Assembly (NCBI GenBank): GCA_039944535.1
Contig: JBDUYP010000022.1
Location: 1 to 64,000, forward strand
Reading direction: 5' to 3'
DNA length: 64,000 bases
Source: JAMZMI01 sp039944535
GTDB lineage: Bacteria > Bacteroidota > Bacteroidia > Cytophagales > Cyclobacteriaceae
Position numbers and translations under genes: made by a program. The notes beneath the pieces were generated by a model. It searched no databases, was not told the DNA's origin, and was given only the letters and a program-made list of their open reading frames with translations. Below are positions 52,302 through 61,900 of this stretch, one piece after another (within the stretch, counting starts at the first letter, position 1; the number at the start of each line of letters is the position of its first letter).

Positions 52302-53309
52302 ATGTACAGAGCAAAAATCAGTGGCATAGGCCACTATGTCCCGGAAAATGTAGTCACCAATAAGGATTTAGAATCATTCATGGATACTTCCGATGAGTGG
52401 ATCCAGGAGAGGACTGGTATAAAAGAACGAAGATGGATTGACCCCAAAACAGATGATATGCCATCTACCATGGGTACTAAGGCTGCCCAAAATGCAATTA
52501 CCAATGCCGGACTCACACCAGATGATATCGACTTCATAATCTTTGCCACGCTGAGCCCAGACTATTATTTCCCAGGGCCGGGGGTGCAGGTTCAGGAACT
52601 TTTGGGAATTGCCGAAGTAGGTGCACTAGACGTGAGAAATCAATGCTCCGGTTTTGTTTACGGATTGTCCGTAGCAGACCAGTTTGTGAAAACAGGGATG
52701 TACCAAAACATTTTGGTCATAGGTTCGGAATATCACAGTGGCGGATTAGACAAAACTACAAGAGGGCGTGGAGTCACAGTCATTTTCGGAGATGGCGCAG
52801 GCGCTGTAGTAGTGTCACGATCTGACGATGATAACAAAGGTATCTTGTCAACTCACTTGCATTCGGAAGGCAAGCATGCAAAGGAGCTAGCCCTACTAGG
52901 ACCGGCCACATGCCACTGGGTAGATGAAATTATGGAGAAAAATGATCCAAACGACCTGAGTTACTACCCATACATGAACGGCAATTTTGTTTTCAAACAT
53001 GCTGTTACGCGTTTTGAACAAGTCATAAATGAAGCTTTGAGCGCAAATAATAAAAGTGTTGCCGACATCAGTTTACTAGTTCCACATCAGGCCAATTTAA
53101 GGATCAGTCAGTTCATCCAAAAGAAAATGGGGCTGGGAGATGATCAGGTTTTCAACAACATCATGCGCTACGGAAATACTACTGCCGCGTCTATTCCCAT
53201 TGCCATGAGTGAAGCATATCAGGAAGGAAAAATTAAAGAAGGAGATCTGGTGTGCCTGGCTGCTTTTGGCAGTGGATTCACCTGGGCATCTGCGTTGATT
53301 CAATGGTAG
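52302..53309 (+). CDS. 3-oxoacyl-ACP synthase III family protein (FabH-like)
   Basis: This 335-residue thiolase-fold enzyme has the catalytic triad visible: Cys in VRNQCSGFVYG, His in LLVPHQANLRI and Asn in MRYGNTTAASIP. It condenses an acyl-CoA with malonyl-ACP or a similar unit. Genuine FabH for fatty-acid initiation is one option; a specialised synthase is another. The insert around CHWVDEIMEKNDPNDLSYY is longer than in classical FabH, so a specialised role is likelier. Its stop overlaps the next gene's start. Confidence 0.88.
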   Translation: MYRAKISGIGHYVPENVVTNKDLESFMDTSDEWIQERTGIKERRWIDPKTDDMPSTMGTKAAQNAITNAGLTPDDIDFIIFATLSPDYYFPGPGVQVQELLGIAEVGALDVRNQCSGFVYGLSVADQFVKTGMYQNILVIGSEYHSGGLDKTTRGRGVTVIFGDGAGAVVVSRSDDDNKGILSTHLHSEGKHAKELALLGPATCHWVDEIMEKNDPNDLSYYPYMNGNFVFKHAVTRFEQVINEALSANNKSVADISLLVPHQANLRISQFIQKKMGLGDDQVFNNIMRYGNTTAASIPIAMSEAYQEGKIKEGDLVCLAAFGSGFTWASALIQW

Positions 53310-53902
53310 AAAACGCCGATCCGAGTAGCGAAGAATTACAAGTACTCGCAGACGTTACGTTTTTGAGTCTGAAAGATTCGGTATCAAAGAAAATCATTGC
53401 TTCACTTGCCAGTATAGAAAGAGAACTTCATAAGGAAATTGAAGCTTCCGCTTTCCCGTTTCCGAACCACGCCTTTTTACGTTCAGGAAAGATCTCAAAA
53501 GGTGAGAATTATCGAGGGCTCCCCTATTTTATTTTAGACTATCCTCGGCTCTTTACACAAACAGAAGTCTTTGCTTTTCGTACCATGTTATGGTGGGGCC
53601 ATGAGTTTAGTTGCACCCTGCATCTGGGTGGCAAGCAGCTAGAACGCATATCACCTAAAATTCTGAATGATATTAGCCTGGATACAGATATCTTTTTTTG
53701 TGTTAAAGACAACCCATGGGAGTATCATTTTGAAAAAGACAACTACTTAAAGTCCAACGAATTAAGTGCTGATCAAATGCAATCGTACATCTCCAAAAAT
53801 AATTTCATGAAAATCAGCCGTTGTATATCTATAAATGAGTGGAAAAAGTTTAAATCGTACACTTTAGAAACTTTTGCCCGATTTTTGATGCTTCTAGATT
53901 AA
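53303..53902 (+). CDS. Unknown conserved-looking protein (199 aa)
   Basis: I do not recognise this family. ATG 53,303 overlaps the FabH-like stop by 7 bp, and the next gene starts 1 bp after its stop. It is therefore tightly embedded in the fabH-like to rsmE operon and must be real. It is soluble with no signal peptide, and has aromatic, buried-looking stretches (RGLPYFILDYPRLF, TMLWWGHEFSCTLHLGG) typical of a compact alpha/beta domain. No catalytic motif is seen. The open frame extends to 53,252, but ATG 53,303 is preferred. Confidence 0.75.
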   Translation: MVENADPSSEELQVLADVTFLSLKDSVSKKIIASLASIERELHKEIEASAFPFPNHAFLRSGKISKGENYRGLPYFILDYPRLFTQTEVFAFRTMLWWGHEFSCTLHLGGKQLERISPKILNDISLDTDIFFCVKDNPWEYHFEKDNYLKSNELSADQMQSYISKNNFMKISRCISINEWKKFKSYTLETFARFLMLLD

Positions 53903-53903
53903 T

Positions 53904-55220
53904 ATGAAATTTAAAATCTCTCTTTTTCTATCTCTTTTCATTTTGGTGTGCCATGCTCAAGCTCAAACCCCGCTTACCTCAATGCTGGGCATCCCCACTG
54001 ATTCACTCAAAGATGGGATTTATGAAATCAAATATCCGAACGGCAAACTGCAACTTCGCGCCCGAATTGACAATCATTTACCGCAAGGTGTCTGGAGGTA
54101 TTTTTATGAAAATGGAGAACCCCAAGCATACATCAGCTACAAGGATGGAAAGAAAAATGGGATATCTAGAAAGTTTGACAAATACGGCACCACTATAAAT
54201 GAAGCCAGTTATACGGACGGAAAGCTAGACGGCAGATATCAGGAATTTTATGACAATGGTTCTCTGGCTCTAAAAGGCGAATACACAGAAGGTCTGAGGA
54301 ATGACACCTGGATAGAATATTTTCCTGATGGTGCCATCAACTTTAGAAAGCAATACAAAAGTGGCAAAGCCCATGGAGAATGGACTTTCTACTATTCTTT
54401 TGGCAGAGTCAGGGCAACCGAGAACTATGACAATGATGTAGCTTCGGGCACTTGGAAAACCTACTACCCCAGCCGCTACCTCCAGAAAGTTTTCAACTAT
54501 GAGAACGGTCTGCTAGAGGGGCGTTACAGCGAGTACCACGACAATGGAAATAAAAGTGTAGAAGGCAGTTATCACCTTGGGTTGAAAACCGGTACATGGA
54601 TCAACTATTTCCCCAATGAAAAAATATACGCCACCGGAGATTACAAACTAGATCAAAAAACTGGCGTCTGGAAGTACTTTACGGAAAACGGCACCCCCGA
54701 TTATGAGGGAAAATACCTCAACAATTTAAAAACAGGACAATGGGTTTATTACCATACTAATGGTTCGCTCAAAATGATTGGGAGTTTCCGCGCCGATGAA
54801 AAGGATGGTCTTTGGGGGCTATTTTATAAGAATGAACAGCTCAAGCAAGAGCAGGACTGGTCCATGGGGCGATTAATAAACGTCACCAAACTGTATTCGA
54901 TACAGGGTGAAGAGATGGATCCGGGAACACTGAAAGATGGCAAAGGGACTTTGATAGATTACTATGAAGACCAAACCCTTTCATCCTTTATTTACTACAA
55001 AGATGGGTACAAGGATGGCACTGCCAGATATCACTTTCCGAATGGAAACCTGATAGAAACAGGGCCTTATGAGAATGGATTGCGTACTGGACTCTGGAAA
55101 GAATATCACGAAAATGGCAACCTGTTCTCACAAGGGCAATATGAGGCAGACCAAAAAACAGGGGCCTGGACAATCCATGATGAAAATGGGCGTCAGGTGG
55201 ATTTAGAAACTTACGAATAA
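53904..55220 (+). CDS. YwqK/MORN-type repeat protein, exported
   Basis: This 438-residue protein has a signal peptide (FILVCHAQAQ). About 17 repeats of 20-24 residues follow, of the MORN/YwqK form, where Gly, Trp and Tyr recur (GVWRYFYENGEP, GTWINYFPNEKI, GQWVYYHTNGSL, GLWKEYHENGNL). The repeats build a long beta-hairpin solenoid. Automatic annotation often labels such proteins antitoxins; here there is no toxin gene nearby, so a cell-envelope role is likelier. Confidence 0.85.
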   Translation: MKFKISLFLSLFILVCHAQAQTPLTSMLGIPTDSLKDGIYEIKYPNGKLQLRARIDNHLPQGVWRYFYENGEPQAYISYKDGKKNGISRKFDKYGTTINEASYTDGKLDGRYQEFYDNGSLALKGEYTEGLRNDTWIEYFPDGAINFRKQYKSGKAHGEWTFYYSFGRVRATENYDNDVASGTWKTYYPSRYLQKVFNYENGLLEGRYSEYHDNGNKSVEGSYHLGLKTGTWINYFPNEKIYATGDYKLDQKTGVWKYFTENGTPDYEGKYLNNLKTGQWVYYHTNGSLKMIGSFRADEKDGLWGLFYKNEQLKQEQDWSMGRLINVTKLYSIQGEEMDPGTLKDGKGTLIDYYEDQTLSSFIYYKDGYKDGTARYHFPNGNLIETGPYENGLRTGLWKEYHENGNLFSQGQYEADQKTGAWTIHDENGRQVDLETYE

Positions 55221-55255
55221 GAAGCTTTCTTTGCTTTATCATCTAGCAAGCACCA

Positions 55256-55960
55256 ATGAACTATTTCTACCATCCAGACATATCAGACTCTAATCAAAAA
55301 CTCGAAGGAGATGAATTCACCCATTGCACTCGGGTACTTCGGAGTAGAGTTGGTGATCACATTGGGATTTTAGATGGAAAAGGTGGCTTCTACAAGGTAG
55401 AGATTACTTCTATTCAAGGCAAAAACCTGGATTTTAGGATTTTAGAAAAAGAACAAAAGCCCGCAAAACCATTTCACCATCACATCGCCATAGCCCCGAC
55501 CAAAAATATAGATCGGATTGAGTGGTTCGTGGAAAAGGCGTGCGAACTGGGTGTAGATGAGATCAGTTTTATCCTCACAAAAAACTCAGAGAGAAATAAG
55601 CTTCGCATAGATCGCCTGGAAAAGAAAGCCATTAGCGCCCTCAAACAGTCAAAAAGTAGTTTCTTAACCAGAGTCAACGAGTTGGTAAAGTTTCCGGCTT
55701 TTATCAAATCCATTGCAGAGTCAAATACTGACAAGTACATCGCATATGTAGCGGATGGTTTGCCATATTTAGCAGATCAAGTCAAGCCTTCATTGCCTGC
55801 CCTAACCCTAATTGGACCAGAAGGTGATTTTGATCCTTCAGAAGTAGAGATGGCAATGGATAGCGGGTTTGAAAAAATATCGCTCGGAAATAACACTTTG
55901 AGGACGGAAACGGCAGGGATTGTTGCCTCCCAATTTGTAAACATTGCCAACAAATATTAA
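55256..55960 (+). CDS. rsmE: 16S rRNA m3U1498 methyltransferase RsmE
   Basis: This 234-residue SPOUT-fold methyltransferase modifies U1498 of 16S rRNA with S-adenosylmethionine. The N-terminal PUA-like domain has the family HCTRVLR motif. The knot region is visible as LIGPEGDFDPSEVEMA and SLGNNTLRTETAGI. Length is normal. It is the last gene of the operon and its stop overlaps the stop of the giant secreted protein on the other strand by 4 bp. Confidence 0.95.
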   Translation: MNYFYHPDISDSNQKLEGDEFTHCTRVLRSRVGDHIGILDGKGGFYKVEITSIQGKNLDFRILEKEQKPAKPFHHHIAIAPTKNIDRIEWFVEKACELGVDEISFILTKNSERNKLRIDRLEKKAISALKQSKSSFLTRVNELVKFPAFIKSIAESNTDKYIAYVADGLPYLADQVKPSLPALTLIGPEGDFDPSEVEMAMDSGFEKISLGNNTLRTETAGIVASQFVNIANKY

Positions 55961-58900
55961 TCCGCTATTATTAGTCTGGACTGCTTTGAGTTAGTTCCCT
56001 GGCGAACAATAAGCAAATACACTCCATCGGGAATGTTCACTTCGCTACCTGAAAAAATAGGCGTTTTAACTTCGGGAGCTGCTACTATTTCACTTGCAAA
56101 TACTACACCATTTAATCCCAGTAGACTATACTGAATCGGAGTAACGGCATCAGTAGTAAACCACTCCAATGTGATTTCTTCCAAACTTCCCGGATTAGGA
56201 TAAACATCAATATCAAAAGTATGAGCCTGATCATTGAAAACATAAACCAACGGAGAGAAGGCAAAATCCCCATCAAAATCTACTTGTTTCAGCCTATAAT
56301 AGCTCTTACCCTGATAAGGCTTAGTATCAACAAACTCATAGTCATGAATATCTGTGGTGGTTCCATTACCCGATACCTCAGCAATACCTTCAAACATATT
56401 TCCGTCAATAGATCTTTCAACAACAAAATGGCTATTGTCTATCTCAGTAGCAGTTTGCCATGTCAACACAACTTCCTGATCAACCAAATTAGCTTTGAAA
56501 AAAATCAACTCCACAGGAAGCGCAGACTCAGGAGCATTTCCCATACCAAACTCCTGAGAAGAAAAATGAATGGCATTTTCGGAAGTAACAACACCTGATG
56601 TGGTATTTCCAGAGACTATACCGCCTTGATTTTCCCATTGAGAATCGCCAGAATCCCACCAGGTTACTCTTATTTCTTCGGTAGTCGGGAAACTATTGTG
56701 TGCTCCATATGTCAATTGGACAAATGCCGTATTCGAACCACTGCTGGTCACATTCCATCTATCATTAGCTTGTATTTGAGTTAGTGCATTATATCCAGAA
56801 CCTGCATCACTATCGTCAAACGCTGCGGTAGTTGGCACTGTACCATCCACTGCAGATGTAAAATACTCAGCCGTCCAGTTTTGCCCTCCTGAGGAAACAT
56901 TACTGATAGTCACGGGCGAATATCTCCCTCCTTTTCCCACTGGGAAAGTATAGGTGGCAGAAGCAGAAACGGTGTTCCTTGTTATCGGACCACTGATATA
57001 GCTCGCTAAGCTCGCTCCAGTATATGAACCAGTAGAATTAATAGTGATCTTATTTGAGCCTTCCGTGGCAATAATACCATCCGTCAAAGTCAATATACCA
57101 CTAATATTAAGAGCTCCTCCACTTGTAAAATCCAGCCCAGCACCTGTGTTTTCTACCGTAACATTTCGGAAGTTGAATGTCCCGGTGATATTTTGAACAC
57201 CCGCCCCATTGAAAAAGAAATCAGCATTATTGGGTGTAAAAGTGGCCCCCGTCAAAGTCAGATCACCCCCAAACGTCACATCTGCTCCGCTAAAGCCTAC
57301 AAACGAGCCTGCCGAAAAAGTAGCATTGCCCTGCACTTCCATTTTGGCACTTGCCGAGGTAAGCTGCACAGAACCAGAATTAAGAGCGAGATTACCTTCT
57401 ACTATAAAGTCATTGGAGCTATCCTTAATTAGGGTTGGCCCATCCACAGTGAGGTCATCACATATTGTAATCGAGTTACTCGGTATAGTCCGGGAACCAG
57501 ACCCTGATAAGGTAACAGCTCTGACATTAGAAATCCCAGATAAAATGGAATAACTACTTGAGGATGAATACTCTAACTCACCACCAGAACAAGTGAGAAA
57601 ATTTTCATAATTACCCGATGGGAATATTTCATTTTGAAGAACCAAAGTACCTGTTCCTGAAACTTCGCCAAGTCTGGTACCATAATAACCCTCCCCAATA
57701 ACGAGCCGTCCTCCAGATTCTATCTCAGTAGAAAGAAGACGTACATTATTATCGTCAACTGTCACCTCATCTCCAGAACTTACAGTCACTCTGGCACCTG
57801 CAGGCACAGTGGAGGCCACCCCCCAATTTGTACCCCCATCCAGGGAAACCTCCCAATTGGTGCTGGAAGAAAAAGTAACATCGCCATTGCTTCTGTATTC
57901 GGGCACATCTCTAAATGCATTGTCAATTCCAGCCGTATATTCTCCGGCGAAATTCACACTTTCATCGAGCGGAAAAGTCATGGTATTGTTTATCGCGTTT
58001 ATGGCAGTACCAGCATAAGCCTTATCCCATTGATATTCCTCTGTTGTAAGCCTTGCCGCTATATAATCACTTTCCGTAAAGGCTCCAGTTACTGAGACGT
58101 CTGACTGATCATAGGTAAACTGCGCAGTACCACTGGCAGCATTGGTCATTCCGGCAGACTTTACCACCCAGTGATACTGAAGTGTATTCTCAGTTTCGTC
58201 ATCCCCAGTTCCTATATCATCACTCACCGCAGGATGATATTCATTGGCCGGCCTGACTATTACATAAGAATCCTCATCTATCGAGGAGATGGTTGTAAAC
58301 TCCAGTGGAGTGTACTTGATTTCTCCTACCGGAAAAACGAAAGACGGTTCCGATCCCGAAAATATTTTTTTCACGCCATTATCAGCAAACGAAGAGTTCG
58401 TTTGAATCATATTGTTAGTCGAAAAAGTACTGAGTTCTTCTATGATTCCATCTTTCCCTATGGTCAAAAGACTACCCCCAATATCAAGCACGCCTTGAGA
58501 GAGTCTTAGTGCGTCCGTAATGGTAAAAGTGTAGCCATTACCTTCAGGTATTTCTACGCCATTCGAGTTAGAAATTGTTATTCTTCCTAAGTCAATATTA
58601 ACATTACTCTTCCCTAATAATTGCTGGGTTTCTGTTCCTGTAAAGACAACACCACTGCCCGAACTGGTTTGCACCGTACTTTTTATGGTCACATCCCCCA
58701 TAACGTTAATCGCGCTGCTACCATGACTCACAGTACCTTGAAGCACCTCAAAATCGTTATCGACAAAAATATCCTGAGAGAGGTTTAGTGTTCCTCCTCC
58801 CGACTTTTCTAGATTGTAAAAAGCTGACGTGCCTGTTCCTGAATAAGCCTGACTTCCGGCTGCAGCTGAAAAAATTGTCGTGTTGCCTGACGGCACATAT

Positions 58901-61900
58901 ATACCATCATTGACAAAATCTCCATTCAAAGTAATATCAAACCCATTTGAGTTGAAAGTAGCATCTGCATCTAGCGTCAAAGTACCCTCAATCGTCAATG
59001 GTCTTGAATAAAGCAGTGCTGTCGGGTCATTCCCACTATCATTATTTATTTCAAGGTTGAACAGGTCAATTGAGGCTTTAATACCTATCATACTGCTAGA
59101 GGAGCCAGACGGAGTGTCTGTGTTTCCTATCACAATAGTAGATCCATCAACATCGTAGCTTTCAGGTTCGATCAACAAGGATGGTACAGTAGTAGAGTTA
59201 ACACCCCTTACGATAGTAAAAGTACCAGCAGTAAAATCAAACTCACTACCCGAGTTTACCACTTCAAAAACTCCCCGAGATGATTCAGGAGCTGCATTTA
59301 TTCCAAGCGTTACCGCTCCGCCATCTTGCCTGTATTTTAGAATTCCTGAAGTAGCCGTCAAACTTCTTCGTACTTGTGAGCCAACGAGTAATTGACCGGA
59401 GCTTACTTCAATTACCGCCGATCCTGAACTACTGTATTCAATAAAATTATTACCATTACTACCCACATCATTTAGATTCAGGGTACCTCCACTGATTCGT
59501 AATAGACCATCCAGTAAAATCCCGGTATCATCGCCTGAAATACTAGCCTGACCCTGCATTATCTCTAGTCCACCAGAAGTTGGTATTTCAAAACTGGCTC
59601 CACCATTAGCAAGGGTAATATCAATTGAGGCATTGTTCAACACAAGAAGACCATTTTCAATAACAACAGGCAAGCTATCAGCTGTGGAATATCCTGTGCC
59701 TCCGCTTAAGTTAAAGTCATCTGAAAATGTAAAACCGGAAGTGGAATCCGACCCCTTATTTATTACCACTCTGTAGAGTTCGGCGACTGTACCTGTATTG
59801 TTCGTGAAACTATGTTCACCTTCCCCTTTTAGTTGAAGGATTACCTGAGCTCCTGTAACAGATGTTAAATCAAAACCGGTTCCCTGATCAAGGACAATAT
59901 TCTCTCTCACACAGAGTGTATGTGTGTCACTACCGCTATTAGCTACTGAAATACTGTTACTGGGGTCATCGCTAAAAACGAACTCATTGCATTCAAACAA
60001 AACATCTGATCCAACATTCGGAAATTCGAGTGTTCCCGCACCATTAGACCCTATTGATACCTGTCCGTCAATGTTATAGTTTGTCGTCGCAGATAATGTC
60101 GTCCCATTATCAATAACAGCACCTTTAGCCGTGATGTCCTGAGAAAAATCCAAGGTACCAAACCCTCCAAACGTTCTAAATATCGGATAATCAAAGCGAT
60201 CGGAGATGGTAACATTCGCTGCGCTCTGAAACCAAAAAAACCATCCATTATTTGGGTCTTTTACAAACTCACCCAAGTCTGCAACGATAGTCCCTGTTTG
60301 AGCTGCTGAGCTTCCTATATCCTGCACCATCTCCCCCTCTCCGCTAATCACGCCAGCCGTCAAGGTAATGTTTCCTCTCACCCTTACTCTAGACATATCT
60401 GATACATTTTGAGCCGTTCCTCCATCCACCGAATTAAAGATGATTTCAGCCACATCAACATCTCCTACCGTATTGTCTATCCTAACCTGATGCCTGCCTG
60501 TACCCGACTGACTGTAGGATCCGCCAGTTAATGCGTTGACATAATCACTACCTATCACGGCTATATCACCAGTCGAAGGGTGTGCACCCGCTGGTGCCCC
60601 TATATGTTTATCTGTCTGATCTGTGGACCAGTGATTCGTTTCTTGCCATTCCCACCAGTTTCCATTAGCAGCTCTGCTGTAGTAAATTGTTGGAGAACCA
60701 ACAAAGAGATTGCTCGTTCCGTCACCAGCGGTATAATTTGCATTTTCTAATGCAAACCCACTGCCACTACCGTCAAAAACTATATCGAGCCCTGTTATGT
60801 CGCTGGTGTTTTCCTGCGACCGAGTGTAAGGCAACTCATCCAAAACTTTCCCCGGCACAAAATTGGCATTGAAACCGGCTGGAGTAGCCCCTGCATCAGG
60901 ATCATCTCCATCTGAAGCGCTAAAAACATAGCTATCTACATTTGGGATGGTTCCATCCTCAAAACCCGAGTGACCAATTGTCCAGTAGTAGGTCAATAAA
61001 TTATTGGAAAGCGCACCAAGGTCAACCGTCTGCAATTCAGTATCTGCTATCTTCAAAGCAATAAACCCATCATTATCGATTGACGACAGTGTTGCCAGAA
61101 GCGGCGTGTACCTTACTGAGTTCTGATCTGTCCCAATAGGGAAAAGCACGGTTTCTGTTACTGATCCTCCATCTATGTATATACGGAGGCCCTCATCGGA
61201 AGCGTTACCACTCGTTTGAATCATTTTGGTAGTACCAAATCCACTCCCCGCAACTTCGTTACTCAGGATCAATTGATCTGTATTGATATCAAAGACGCCA
61301 TCAGTGAGAGTCAAGGTTCCACGAATTGCTAAATCACCACTTAGATCTGCCCCATTCGAATTGTCCAATTCCAAATTAAAAACAGCTCCTCCATCTGAGG
61401 TCAAAGTCTGCAAACCCGATCCACTAAGCAGAAGTTTACCAGCAGATCCAGACTGCCCAATGGTGTCTGATAAATAAATATTTCCCTGCGCCTCAATATT
61501 TAAGGATTGATAGAATAGTTTACCTCCCTCCAGAGTCAAATCTCCAGCGAGTGTAATTGCGCTTGTCACATTTCCATCTTCCACCATCACTCCGCTGCTA
61601 TAAAAATTCTTATCTATAGTTACATTATTGAGTGACTGACTACTCGCAGGATCAAATATCATTCTGTTCGTTCCTTCTCCTTCAAAGGTTATCGTATTTG
61701 TTCCTGAGGTGAACAATGCTCCAGCTTGTTCCTCAATATTGCCGTATAGATGCATATCCACATTATTGGCTCTAAAATCTCCGTTAAAACCTGTGGTAGC
61801 TGCATTTCCATAAAAGTCAACATAAGAAGCGGAGCTATTCTCAATCACCAAATCATCAAGTATAACCAGATCCTGAGCGGCAAGGGTGCGAGGATCAGAG

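Noticed and set aside
53904..55220. Antitoxin of a toxin-antitoxin pair (YwqK label)
   Set aside because: The protein is exported and no toxin-like gene is adjacent; the repeats alone do not support the label.
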